Both the position numbers and the translations under genes were made by a program. Of a DNA stretch of 64,000 bases, positions 26,582-35,372 are shown in pieces. Within the stretch, counting starts at the first letter, position 1; every line of letters starts with the position of its first letter. The stretch is from assembly GCF_949769255.1 (NCBI RefSeq), contig NZ_OX458329.1, forward strand, positions 1,302,001-1,366,000, written 5' to 3'. The notes below the pieces were generated by a model. The model was not told the origin of the DNA, did not search any database, and saw only the letters and a program-made list of their open reading frames with translations. Source of the DNA: Mobiluncus massiliensis. GTDB taxonomy: Bacteria > Actinomycetota > Actinomycetes > Actinomycetales > Actinomycetaceae.

Positions 26582-28096
26582 ATGAGTGATCAAAAAGAAA
26601 CCCGCGGCAAGAACCGCTCCCGTCAGCCCCAGTCCAAAGAGTTTAAGAAGTTTATCGGCGAGAACTGGGGTCCGCGTCCCACCGATGGCTACGAACGGTC
26701 AAGCGCTGCTCCCTACGCGCTACGCCGCCGCGTGAAGCTGGGGGAAAAGTTTAAAGGGGTGCGGCTGGTCGTTCCTGCTGGCGCCCTGGTGGTGCGCAAC
26801 AATGACTGTGACTATCGATTCCGGCCGCACTCCGCGTTTTCCCACCTGACCGGCTTGGGAACTGACTTGATTCCCGATGCTGTATTGGTTTTGAACCCGG
26901 TTCGGGAAGGCGAAACCGGTGAAGGCGAAGGGACCCACACCGCCACCGTCTTTTTCCGTCCTCGCGCGTCACGCGCTTCTGAGGAGTTTTACGCAGATTC
27001 GCGTTACGGCGAGCTGTGGGTCGGGGTGCGTCCCTCGCTGGAGGAGTTCGAGCGCATGTGTGGGATTCCTTGTGCCCACCTGGAAACACTGCCCGATTTA
27101 TTGGCTAAAGATGCTGGTCAGGTCCAGATTGCGATGATTTCTACCTCCGATTCCCAGGCCGCGGCAGTAGTGAATCAGGTTCGCGAACAAGCTGGGATTG
27201 ACCCCGATGCCGCCAAGGACCTGGACAATTTGCTGGAGGAAGCAACTTCTGAACTGCGCCTGACTAAGGACGATTGGGAAATCGAGGAGATGCGCAAGGC
27301 TGTCGCCGCTACCAAGGAAGGCTTTGAAGAGGCGATTCGATCTTTCCCGCGGGCGGTGAAACATTTCCGCGGCGAGCGCGTGGTAGAAGGTGCATTCGGG
27401 GCGCGCGCTCGGGAAGTCGGTAACGGCCTGGGATACGACACCATTGCGGCTTCCGGGGAACACGCCGCTACCCTGCACTGGATCAACAACGATGGCGTGG
27501 TGCGGGAAGGCGATCTCATCTTGATTGACGCCGGAGTGGAACTCGATTCGCTTTACACCGCGGACATCACCCGAACCCTGCCGATTAATGGTCATTTCAA
27601 CGAGGTGCAGCGTCGCGTTTATCAAGCGGTCCTGGACGCTGCCGACGCGGCTTTTGACCAGGCGAATCAGCCGGGATGTATTTTCTCCGATGTCCACAGC
27701 GCCGCCATGCGCGTCATCGCACAGAGGCTTGACGAGTGGGGTTTGCTACCGGTTTCCTGGGAGGAATCACTGCAGGAGGACGGTCAGTATCACCGCCGGT
27801 GGATGGTGCATGGCACTTCACACCACCTGGGCATCGACGTTCATGATTGCGCCCAGGCACGCCGTGAAATGTACAACGGAGCCAGGCTGGAACCCGGCAT
27901 GATTTTCACCATCGAGCCCGGACTCTACTTCCGAAAAGACGACTTGGCAGTTCCCCCGGAATACCGCGGTATTTCCGTGCGTATCGAGGACGACATTTTG
28001 GTGGGACCCGGCGGCAAATGCGAGCGCATCTCACAGAATATCCCCCGCACCGTGGCTGACGTGGAAGCCTGGATTGCCCGCGTGCAGGCAGAATAG
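26582..28096 (+). CDS. pepP: Xaa-Pro aminopeptidase (M24B)
   Basis: Metalloaminopeptidase releasing N-terminal residues before Pro. The 504-residue product has the aminopeptidase-P N-terminal domain (FRPHSAFSHLTGLGTD) and the pita-bread catalytic domain. Metal ligands are visible: Asp in LILIDAGVELDSLYTADITRTLP, His in MVHGTSHHLGIDVHD, Glu in IFTIEPGLYF, and the last Glu in GISVRIEDDILV. ATG 26582 was chosen because the protein then begins as related actinobacterial enzymes do; an upstream TTG at 26528 adds 18 unlikely residues. The ribosome binding site is weak (GAGGG very close). Confidence 0.93.
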   Translation: MSDQKETRGKNRSRQPQSKEFKKFIGENWGPRPTDGYERSSAAPYALRRRVKLGEKFKGVRLVVPAGALVVRNNDCDYRFRPHSAFSHLTGLGTDLIPDAVLVLNPVREGETGEGEGTHTATVFFRPRASRASEEFYADSRYGELWVGVRPSLEEFERMCGIPCAHLETLPDLLAKDAGQVQIAMISTSDSQAAAVVNQVREQAGIDPDAAKDLDNLLEEATSELRLTKDDWEIEEMRKAVAATKEGFEEAIRSFPRAVKHFRGERVVEGAFGARAREVGNGLGYDTIAASGEHAATLHWINNDGVVREGDLILIDAGVELDSLYTADITRTLPINGHFNEVQRRVYQAVLDAADAAFDQANQPGCIFSDVHSAAMRVIAQRLDEWGLLPVSWEESLQEDGQYHRRWMVHGTSHHLGIDVHDCAQARREMYNGARLEPGMIFTIEPGLYFRKDDLAVPPEYRGISVRIEDDILVGPGGKCERISQNIPRTVADVEAWIARVQAE

Positions 28097-28170
28097 CGCC
28101 GCGACTGCCCGAGTTCGGACGGCTCCGGCCCGGTCTGACGCTCACGAGAATCCCCGAGCCCGCACGTCAG

Positions 28171-28185
28171 GCCGGCTTCGCCGGC
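28171..28185. terminator. Hairpin between pepP and the PHP gene
   Basis: GCCGGC-TTC-GCCGGC is a perfect 6-bp stem with a 3-nt loop in the 108-bp gap. There is no T-tract, so it is a structure of uncertain terminator activity. Confidence 0.4.
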
Positions 28186-28204
28186 GAATCATTAGGATGT
28201 GGAT

Positions 28205-29083
28205 ATGGCCTTGATAATCGACCCCCACGTGCATTCCGCACTCTCCGACGGCACGGATACTCCGCATGAATTGCTAAACAAGGCACGGGCTGCCGGGTTG
28301 GACGTAATCGGGGCAGTCGATCACGATACGTTCGAGCACTGGGCGTCATTTCGTGCCGCCTATGCCGAGTTAACGGCCGAAGGGGCTCGTCCGCCCGCGA
28401 TTATTTTAGGTACGGAAATCTCCACAAGCGTGGACCGCTGCCCTATCCACCTGCTGAATTATCTGCCGGATCCCCACCGCGGCAGCGTCCGAGCAATATT
28501 AAAAAATGCCCACCACGATCGCTTGGAACGTATGCGGCGCATGGTCGCGAAAATCAACCAGGATTATCCGCTGACGTGGTCAGACGTGCAGGCAGAGATT
28601 ACCGGATTGACCCCGGGTCGACCGCATATCGGCGATGCCCTGGTGCGGAAAGGCTACTTTCAGACCCGCTCCGAAGCGTTCGAAAAGGTCCTCAATCCCG
28701 GCTCCCCCTATTACGTTTCGCGCCCCATTGTTGACAGTTTCGCCATCCTGGAGGCTATCCGCGCCGACGGCGGGATACCCGTTTTGGCTCACCCGTTTTC
28801 GTTGACGCGCAGCAAACGGAGGCTGGACCCCGCCATAGTTCGGAAACTCGCTCAAAACGGCCTGCGGGGCATTGAAGTCAACCACCGCGAGCACGATGCT
28901 CCCGCCCGCCAACTGGCCGCAGATTTGGCCCGGGAGCTCGGTTTATTTGTCTCCGGGGCTTCGGATTACCACGGGGCGGGCAAGCCTAATCAGCTGGGGG
29001 AAAACACCATGCCCGAAGCCAGCCTGCGCCAGATTCTCGCCGCGGGTGCCAGCCCACTGTTAGGCGAACTGCCGCTGAGTTAG
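28205..29083 (+). CDS. PHP-domain phosphoesterase
   Basis: A 292-residue polymerase-and-histidinol-phosphatase fold hydrolase. Metal-binding motifs are visible: DPHVHSALSDGT at the start, GAVDHDTFE, GTEIS, PVLAHPFSL, GIEVNHREHD and SGASDYHGAGK near the C-terminus. Related actinobacterial proteins (YciV/RnmAMP-type) act on 3',5'-phosphonucleotides or short RNA ends. ATG 28205 is preferred over GTG 28199 because AGGA lies 7 bp before it. It converges on the acyltransferase gene with a 4-bp overlap at the 3' ends. The substrate is inferred. Confidence 0.88.
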   Translation: MALIIDPHVHSALSDGTDTPHELLNKARAAGLDVIGAVDHDTFEHWASFRAAYAELTAEGARPPAIILGTEISTSVDRCPIHLLNYLPDPHRGSVRAILKNAHHDRLERMRRMVAKINQDYPLTWSDVQAEITGLTPGRPHIGDALVRKGYFQTRSEAFEKVLNPGSPYYVSRPIVDSFAILEAIRADGGIPVLAHPFSLTRSKRRLDPAIVRKLAQNGLRGIEVNHREHDAPARQLAADLARELGLFVSGASDYHGAGKPNQLGENTMPEASLRQILAAGASPLLGELPLS

Positions 29084-31221
29084 GAACCGCTACCGGGCTT
29101 GGATTGGAACTGCTGCAGTGCTGCTTGAACGGTCGCGGCATAGATATCTTGCCCGGCGGGGCCGGGGTGAACCTCGTCGCTGGCCAAAAGGTCCGTATGA
29201 CCGGCGATAGCACTGTCCCAGCTGGCGACTTTCACCCGGTCAGGGTGGGCGCCAGCCAGGGCATACATGGTCTGGTTCGAGATTTGAATCCACTCCTGGG
29301 AGGCCCGGCCGTGACCGGTCACAAACACAAATTTCGTCTGCGGGAACTCGGCGAGTAGAGCTTCGCCATCTTGAACTCGAAACGTCGAATTCGTGGCGAG
29401 AGCAAAGACTACGTAGGGACGTAGCGTCCCTTGGGCTTGACGAGCCCGCATGATGCCCACACCTGCCGCTGAGCTGCGTGATACCGCCGCGTCTATGGTG
29501 GCACCGGGCAGAGTTTGGACGAGTTTCGGTGCCGCAGCCAAAGTCACCGAGTCCCCAATAATGTCGACTTGGTCCCCGGAGATTGGCTCACTAGCTTCAG
29601 AAGGCTTGGTTGACGTGGTTGGCTTAGTTTGGGGAGTTGGCTCGGATGGTTTTTCCTCCGTACCAGTTTTCGAGTGGTGGCTGTCCCCCGGCTTTTCGTT
29701 ATGAATAAAGTTCGCCCCGGCTTCAACAAGTTGCTCGGCAGCGGTTTTTTCTGGAGCTATGGCGATAGAGATGACCAGCGGCAGCACCGCGACCACAGCC
29801 GCCGTCCAAACCAGGGAGCGCCGCCACCACGACACCCGCAACCGGGAGGAAACCGCCGGGCTCACGGCCTTTTGCGAACGCGGCGCAAACCAACGTTTCC
29901 AGGTGACGATTAAACCGTTGTGCCGCATGGGTCTTTCGACATACTTGTAGCTCACCGATGCCGCCAATATCGACACCACAGCAATAATCACCAGCGCCGC
30001 CCACTGCGGCAATCCCCGCCAGAGGCTGTTGACCAGCATGAACACTGGCCAATGCCACAGGTACAGGGAATAGGAGCGCACACCTAGCCATTGCAGGGGA
30101 GGCCACGACAAGAATTCGACCAGGATCTGACCCGGTCCGCTCACGCCGGAGACTTCCTCCAAACAAGCCTGAATAATCCCGATGGTCAGCACGCTTACCG
30201 CCAACACTCCCCACGGATAGGTGAAGGGGTCGCTGTCACGCAGCATCAGGAAACTGACGAACACCCCAACCATGCCTACCCAAGCCGCCAAACCGCGCAA
30301 CCGGACTGTGGAACGATCCAGGTAATGCGGGGTGTTTTCCAACGCCAAGGGGAACAGCAAAGCCAAAGTCGCCCCCAGCATCAGCCCGAAAGCGTGCGTG
30401 TCGGTGCCTTCGTAGATGCGGGTCAGGTTCCCGCCCCCGGCTTTTAACACCGCCATTTCGCTTACAGAAGCCAAGGCCAGTAGCGCGGGCACCAACCACC
30501 GATGCCGGGTGGGAATCAGGAAAGCCAGCAACAAAATCAGGGGCCACACCAGGTAAAACTGCTGCTCCACCGCCAGAGTCCACATATTCGCGAGGAACTG
30601 GGGGTTGGTCCGGTCAAAATAGGAGCCCCCAAAAGCCACATTGACCCAGTTGTAGGTATAGGTCAGAGTTCCCAGGACTTGATACCAGATGCCCACTAGG
30701 AAATCCCGGTTTACCAAGGCTGCCAGCGGCACGGTCACCAGTACGGTCAAGGTTACGGCGGGAACCAGTCTCCGGAAGCGCCGGAGCCAAAACGCACGGA
30801 CATCGATGCGCCCCGTGAGTCGCTGTTCACGCGCTAACAGGGCCGTAATCAGGAATCCGGACAAAACAAAAAATACGTCTACCCCCAGGAATCCTCCCGG
30901 CAGCCAGTTCGGAGCCACGTGGTAAACCAGCACCGCCAAAGCCGCCAGTGCTCGGATCCCATCCAAGCCACGCAGCTGGTAGCGAGGCATTTTCGGGTCT
31001 GTTGAAGCGGAGTCTGGTGAGGATTGTAAAGTTGTCTCGGCCTGGGGGGATATGGCGTTGTGTGGGGACACGCGGGGCTTTTCCTCGCTGGTTCCAGAGA
31101 CGCTAACGCGGATTTCTCCCGATACTGCTGGTTGCTTCGAGCGAGGGACTTGCGGTGGAGGAGGCGGTACGGCGGGGTGGAGATGCCCACTGGACTGGGA
31201 CTTGCCGAATCCGAAAAGCAC
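29080..31221 (-). CDS. Membrane acyltransferase (OafA/YrhL-type) with C-terminal SGNH domain
   Basis: Likely O-acetylates a cell-envelope glycan. The 713-residue protein has an acyltransferase-3 domain (about 78-450) with catalytic-type His101 in LVYHVAPNWLPGGFLGVDVFF, about ten membrane helices, and a C-terminal extracytoplasmic SGNH hydrolase-like domain. That domain has IIGDSVTLAA (block I), ALATNST, VTGHGR and DEVHPGPAG (block V with Asp and His). The first 77 residues are a Pro/Ser-rich cytoplasmic extension. GTG 31221 is supported by GAGGGGG 6 bp upstream; a later ATG at 30990 has none. It diverges from the Mrp gene. Confidence 0.9.
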   Translation of the reverse strand: MLFGFGKSQSSGHLHPAVPPPPPQVPRSKQPAVSGEIRVSVSGTSEEKPRVSPHNAISPQAETTLQSSPDSASTDPKMPRYQLRGLDGIRALAALAVLVYHVAPNWLPGGFLGVDVFFVLSGFLITALLAREQRLTGRIDVRAFWLRRFRRLVPAVTLTVLVTVPLAALVNRDFLVGIWYQVLGTLTYTYNWVNVAFGGSYFDRTNPQFLANMWTLAVEQQFYLVWPLILLLAFLIPTRHRWLVPALLALASVSEMAVLKAGGGNLTRIYEGTDTHAFGLMLGATLALLFPLALENTPHYLDRSTVRLRGLAAWVGMVGVFVSFLMLRDSDPFTYPWGVLAVSVLTIGIIQACLEEVSGVSGPGQILVEFLSWPPLQWLGVRSYSLYLWHWPVFMLVNSLWRGLPQWAALVIIAVVSILAASVSYKYVERPMRHNGLIVTWKRWFAPRSQKAVSPAVSSRLRVSWWRRSLVWTAAVVAVLPLVISIAIAPEKTAAEQLVEAGANFIHNEKPGDSHHSKTGTEEKPSEPTPQTKPTTSTKPSEASEPISGDQVDIIGDSVTLAAAPKLVQTLPGATIDAAVSRSSAAGVGIMRARQAQGTLRPYVVFALATNSTFRVQDGEALLAEFPQTKFVFVTGHGRASQEWIQISNQTMYALAGAHPDRVKVASWDSAIAGHTDLLASDEVHPGPAGQDIYAATVQAALQQFQSKPGSGS

Positions 31222-31311
31222 CTTACCCCCTCATCACTGCCGCGTATATAACAAGGGTTAAGCCTATCGCCCTAGTGTGAAAAAACCCAGCGCTGGCATT
31301 AGCATGAAGGT

Positions 31312-32448
31312 ATGACATTACCCACTACAGATGAACTGATGAAAGCCCTGGAGAAAGTCATTGACCCTGAGATTCGCCGGTCAATCACTGATTTGGATAT
31401 GGTCCAGGAACTGAAAATTGACGAATCGGGCCATGTTTTTGCCCGCATCGCCCTGACTATCGCGGGGTGTCCCCTGCAGGCTCAGATTGAGCAGGATGCT
31501 CGGGCGCGCCTGGCGGAAGTTCCCGGCGTGACTTCCGTGGAAGTGGAGATGGGTGTCATGAGCCGCGAGGAACTGGACCGGGTGAAGGAAAAGCTGCTGG
31601 GAGCCAGGCCGGTGATTCCTTTTACTCAACCGGACTCCCTGACCCGTGTCTACGCCATTACTTCTGGAAAAGGCGGGGTCGGCAAGTCCTCGGTCACCGC
31701 TAACCTGGCGGCCGCGATGGCGGATTCCGGCCTGAAAGTGGCGATTTTGGACTGCGATATTTACGGATTCTCAATTCCGCGCATGCTCGGGCTAGAGGAC
31801 GCGGCCCCCACCCCGGTGGGAGACATGATGATGCCACCCACCGCTCACGGGGTAAAAGTTATTTCGATGGGCATGTTCGTTCCGGACGGACAGCCGGTAG
31901 TATGGCGCGGTCCGATGCTGCATCGGGCTTTGGAACAGTTCCTGTCCGAGACTTTCTGGGGAGATTTGGATGTGTTGCTCCTCGACCTGCCCCCCGGTAC
32001 CGGCGACGTGGCGATTTCGGTGGCACAGCTGCTGCCAAACTCGGAAATCGTCGTCGTGACCACCCCGCAGCTCGCGGCGGCCGAAGTCGCCGAACGCGCC
32101 GGTTCGATAGCTTCGGGCACGAACCAAAAGGTCGTAGGGGTGATTGAGAATATGAGTTACCTGACCGGCCCGGACGGCTCTCATATCGAGGTCTTTGGAA
32201 CGGGCGGCGGCGAGCAGGTGGCCTCTCGGCTGTCTCAGATCTTGGGTTACGAAGTTCCGCTTTTGGCACAGATTCCTCTGGAAGTCGCCTATCGGGAAGC
32301 CTCCGATGGCGGTGAGCCTCTCTCCACCAGCGAGGCCGCCAAGAACGGACAATCCGTCGCCGGGGCGGCTTTGCGTTCCGCGGCCGCTACTTTGAGCAAG
32401 CGGGCACGCAGCCTCAAGGGTCATCGTTTGAACGTCACCGTGAAATAG
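31312..32448 (+). CDS. apbC: Mrp/NBP35-family iron-sulfur carrier ATPase
   Basis: Carries and delivers Fe-S clusters. The 378-residue protein has an N-terminal MIP18/DUF59 domain (KALEKVIDPEIRRSITDLDMV to about 85), then a deviant Walker A GKGGVGKS (119-126), CDIYGFSIPRMLG, LPPGTGDVAIS and VIENMSYL. The CxxC found after ENMSY in many homologues is replaced by TGPDGS, which also occurs in actinobacterial members. In mycobacteria mrp lies in the same region as the O-methyltransferase, DUF3117 and LOG-protein homologues, as here. Confidence 0.92.
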   Translation: MTLPTTDELMKALEKVIDPEIRRSITDLDMVQELKIDESGHVFARIALTIAGCPLQAQIEQDARARLAEVPGVTSVEVEMGVMSREELDRVKEKLLGARPVIPFTQPDSLTRVYAITSGKGGVGKSSVTANLAAAMADSGLKVAILDCDIYGFSIPRMLGLEDAAPTPVGDMMMPPTAHGVKVISMGMFVPDGQPVVWRGPMLHRALEQFLSETFWGDLDVLLLDLPPGTGDVAISVAQLLPNSEIVVVTTPQLAAAEVAERAGSIASGTNQKVVGVIENMSYLTGPDGSHIEVFGTGGGEQVASRLSQILGYEVPLLAQIPLEVAYREASDGGEPLSTSEAAKNGQSVAGAALRSAAATLSKRARSLKGHRLNVTVK

Positions 32449-32516
32449 CGGCAACATCGAGCCTGCAGGGCGGGTCTGGAATGGCCGATTCCCGGCCCGC
32501 CGTAGGAGCGTTGCCG
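32449..32516. terminator. Large two-part hairpin between convergent genes
   Basis: An outer stem CGGCAAC (32449-32455)/GTTGCCG (32510-32516) encloses an inner imperfect 14-bp stem, 32469-32482 with 32488-32501. It fills the gap between the Mrp gene and the methyltransferase stop, so it probably ends transcription from both sides. Confidence 0.5.
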
Positions 32517-32524
32517 GAGGATAA

Positions 32525-33184
32525 TTAACGGTTTTTAATTGCTACCAGCAGCCCGTCTCCGACTGGCAGCAGGTTTGCGGTCCATTCTTCGGATTCTTGA
32601 ATGTGACGCAGCACTTCGCGCATCGCCACGGTGTCCGGCTCACGCCGAGCGGGGTCAGCCACCGAGTCATTGCACATGGCGTGGACTATGACCAGTAACC
32701 CTCCGGGGCGCAGAGCCGGGTTTAACAATTCGACATAGGCTTGGGTTTCGCCAGGATCCCCGTCCACCACAGCCATGTCGTAAGCTCCCCGACTGAGGCG
32801 CGTGAGGACTTGCAGGGCGCGTCCCGTAATCATGCGTACTCGCGTGAGTGAGATACCCGCTCTCGTTAGGATTTCCTTGGCGACCGCGTGGAGCTTCGGG
32901 TCGACATCAATAGTGGTCAACACCCCATCCGCGGGCATTCCGGCCAGTGTCCACAGGGAGGACACCCCGGTTCCGGTACCGATCTCCAACACGGACCTAG
33001 CTCCAGAAGCCCCGGCCAACATTCGTAGTGTCGCCCCTGCTCCGGGGGATATCGGCACGGAACCGAGCTCTCTGCCTCGCTGCCTGGCGATGGCTATAGT
33101 TTCAGATTCTGGTAAAAAATCTTCCGCATAGGACCAGCTCGAGGTCTTATCAATGGAAATTTTAGACTCGTTAAAACGCGGCAC
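32525..33184 (-). CDS. SAM-dependent O-methyltransferase (Rv1220c-type)
   Basis: A 219-residue class I methyltransferase of the catechol/caffeoyl-CoA O-methyltransferase group. Motif I VLEIGTGTGVSSLWTL, the acidic ribose-binding residue in TIDVDPKLH, motif MAVVDGDPGE (metal-type Asp), and LLNPALRPGGLLVIV are visible. GTG 33184 shares its G with the stop codon of the upstream DUF3117 gene (TAGTG), implying coupled translation. Substrate unknown. In mycobacteria the homologue Rv1220c lies near sigE and mrp. Confidence 0.87.
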   Translation of the reverse strand: MPRFNESKISIDKTSSWSYAEDFLPESETIAIARQRGRELGSVPISPGAGATLRMLAGASGARSVLEIGTGTGVSSLWTLAGMPADGVLTTIDVDPKLHAVAKEILTRAGISLTRVRMITGRALQVLTRLSRGAYDMAVVDGDPGETQAYVELLNPALRPGGLLVIVHAMCNDSVADPARREPDTVAMREVLRHIQESEEWTANLLPVGDGLLVAIKNR

Positions 33185-33351
33185 TATTTCAAAAACTTCT
33201 CTAGTTCCTTAGCTAAGGTAGCGACTTCCTCATCGTTGAGTTCAATAACCAAACGACCGCCCCCGTCTGCAGGAATACGCATCACGTTACAGCGCGGTTC
33301 TTTAGTGACTTCCAGGGGTCCGTCCCCGGTGCGGGGTTTCATGGCTGCCAT
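33184..33351 (-). CDS. DUF3117 small protein
   Basis: A 55-residue protein, MAAMKPRTGDGPLEVTKEPR then CNVMRIPADGGGRLVIELND, matching the actinobacterial DUF3117 family (Rv1211) nearly end to end. ATG 33351 has AGAGGAAC upstream. Its stop overlaps the GTG of the O-methyltransferase. The family is highly conserved but functionally uncharacterised. A perfect TATAAT lies about 35 bp upstream. Confidence 0.92.
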   Translation of the reverse strand: MAAMKPRTGDGPLEVTKEPRCNVMRIPADGGGRLVIELNDEEVATLAKELEKFLK

Positions 33352-33385
33352 TTGTTCCTCTTTTCAAAAACGGCTTTACCTCTCT

Positions 33386-33391
33386 ATTATA
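33386..33391 (-). promoter_or_regulatory. -10 element of the DUF3117/methyltransferase promoter
   Basis: Perfect TATAAT on the minus strand, 35 bp before the DUF3117 ATG. No good -35 hexamer is seen at 16-18 bp. Confidence 0.5.
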
Positions 33392-33468
33392 CGGGAAGTT
33401 CCGGCATTGATAGGGAATTATTTTCAGACAGGTATTGCAAATGCGCCGTTTCGCGGGCTCAGCTTCGG

Positions 33469-34188
33469 TCAGTGTGTTTTCGGCAAAGTGTTCTGTACCA
33501 CATAGAGAGCTTCTTCGGCGGTGTCAACCACCTGAATAATGGAGGCGTCCGTGGTGCTAGCCATCCCTTCCTCGACCAGGCACTTACGAACCCATTTCAT
33601 CAGCCCGTCCCAATATTCGTGCCCGACCAGCACAATCGGGTATTGCTGAATTTTGCTGGTTTGACGTAGCGTGACGCATTCAAAAAGTTCATCCAGAGTC
33701 CCGAAACCGCCGGGCAGAGCCACGAAGGCTTGCGCATATTTCACGAACATGGTCTTGCGTACGAAAAAGTACCGAAAGTCAATCCCCAAATCAACGTACT
33801 CGTTGATTCCTTGCTCATGAGGTAACTCGATTCCCAGACCGATGGTCATTCCATCGTTGCGGCGTGCCCCTTTGCTGACCGCCTCCATCAGCCCCGGACC
33901 GCCACCGGTGATGATGGAGAACCCGGCTTGGGCAAAAACTTTGCCGATATCTTCGCCGAGCCGATAGTACTTCGTGCCGGGTTCGACTCGGGCGGAACCG
34001 AACACCGTGATGGCTTTACCGACATCCGCCAGAGACTCGAAACCGTCAACGAACTCCCCCATGATTCTGAGGACTCGCCACGGGTCCTCTTCGGTCCACT
34101 TCGGATCGACTTTCGAGCGCAGCAAAGCCTGATCCGCCAGTTCCCGTTGCATCCCGCCCCGGGGACGCCGGTTAAAAAAAGTCTTCAT
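33469..34188 (-). CDS. LOG-family nucleoside 5'-monophosphate phosphoribohydrolase
   Basis: Cleaves N6-modified AMP (cytokinin riboside monophosphates) or AMP to free base and ribose 5-phosphate. The 239-residue Rossmann-like protein has both LOG signatures: GGGPGLM (95-101) and PGGFGTLDE (159-167). The mycobacterial homologue Rv1205 is in the same chromosomal region as DUF3117 and mrp. Physiological substrate in this organism is unknown. Confidence 0.9.
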   Translation of the reverse strand: MKTFFNRRPRGGMQRELADQALLRSKVDPKWTEEDPWRVLRIMGEFVDGFESLADVGKAITVFGSARVEPGTKYYRLGEDIGKVFAQAGFSIITGGGPGLMEAVSKGARRNDGMTIGLGIELPHEQGINEYVDLGIDFRYFFVRKTMFVKYAQAFVALPGGFGTLDELFECVTLRQTSKIQQYPIVLVGHEYWDGLMKWVRKCLVEEGMASTTDASIIQVVDTAEEALYVVQNTLPKTH

Positions 34189-34269
34189 ACCTAGTCCTTA
34201 TTTCGGTTCTTTCGCCCACAGCCCTTAGCCTTGGCTATCCTGCCGAATTGTCCTTGCTTGGCAACCGTA

Positions 34270-35346
34270 TCACCAATTATCAGCAGCGCTGGAAGCAACT
34301 TTAACGTTTTGGGCAAACTCTTGGGTCGTCACCAGCAGCTGACCTGCGGATTCCACCACCACCGCGCCGGGGATTCCGATAATCGCGACACCTCTCAGGT
34401 TTTCTGCCCTCACCAGGGCGGCGGGGGCGGCATCGGTATAGACCGGGATTTCCGGGCTCAGATTCGCCAGTTCAGAGGCGTTACTGACGACGCGGCGCAC
34501 CGCTTCCCAATCGCCCACGTCTGACCATCCCAAGTCCGGGCGGGCCGGCACCACCGCAACTCGTCCGTCTCGTGCCAACGGTTCAGCCAACACGGTATCA
34601 ATCGGTGCCGCAACGACACCCTGCCACAGCGCGGTTTTCGCGTCCGAACTCAACGTTTCCCATCCCGCGGCAAGTTTTCGCACCGCTGCGCCTGACCCTG
34701 GCACTCGTGCCTCCAGAGCATCGAGCAGCACATCACTGCGCACCACAAACATACCCGCGTTCCACAGGTAGTTCCCGGTCGCCAGCCAAGCGCTGGCGGT
34801 GGTTACATCCGGTTTTTCCGTGAAGGACTGCGCCCGATGAACCCCGCTGAGTTCTCCGTCCAGGACGGACCCCACCTCAATATAACCGAACCCGGTCGCC
34901 GGTTCGGTCGGCGCAATCCCGATGGTCGTGAGCCATCCGGCTTTGGCAGCTGGGACAGCCTGGGCGAGGGCTTCACAAAACGCCGTAGGGTTTGCGATGA
35001 GATGATCTGCCGCGAAAGACCCAACCACGCAGTTTCCGTAACGCTGCTCTATCAGAGCAGCTCCCAAAGCTATGGCCGCCATAGAATCGCGCGGGCTAGG
35101 TTCCGCCACGCAACGCACCGGAACCGACAAGTCCAGAGCAGTAACTTGTGCGGCTAAAGCCTCTCGGTGAGGTGCGCCGGTTACGAAAGTCAAGGATTGA
35201 CAAATCGGCGCCAAACGTGTCGCGGTTTGCTGCACCAGGCTTTGCGTCCCGTTGATGTTGAGCAGGAACTTTGGCTTCGCTGCTGTCGACCAGGGCCACA
35301 GCCGCCGCCCGTACCCCCCGGCAGGCACTATCGCATGAATTTCCAC
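34270..35346 (-). CDS. manC: Mannose-1-phosphate guanylyltransferase
   Basis: Makes GDP-mannose from GTP and mannose 1-phosphate for mannosylated envelope molecules. The 358-residue nucleotidyltransferase has GGYGRRLWPWS (10-20), KPKFLLN, ATGFGYIEVG, FTEKPDV and LWNAGMFVV, all family motifs, and ends without the isomerase domain of bifunctional ManC/AlgA. Start is GTG 35346. It stands alone, divergent from the 2'-5' RNA ligase-like gene. Confidence 0.92.
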   Translation of the reverse strand: MEIHAIVPAGGYGRRLWPWSTAAKPKFLLNINGTQSLVQQTATRLAPICQSLTFVTGAPHREALAAQVTALDLSVPVRCVAEPSPRDSMAAIALGAALIEQRYGNCVVGSFAADHLIANPTAFCEALAQAVPAAKAGWLTTIGIAPTEPATGFGYIEVGSVLDGELSGVHRAQSFTEKPDVTTASAWLATGNYLWNAGMFVVRSDVLLDALEARVPGSGAAVRKLAAGWETLSSDAKTALWQGVVAAPIDTVLAEPLARDGRVAVVPARPDLGWSDVGDWEAVRRVVSNASELANLSPEIPVYTDAAPAALVRAENLRGVAIIGIPGAVVVESAGQLLVTTQEFAQNVKVASSAADNW

Positions 35347-35372
35347 AAAACAAATCCTACCGGAGGCCAGGC

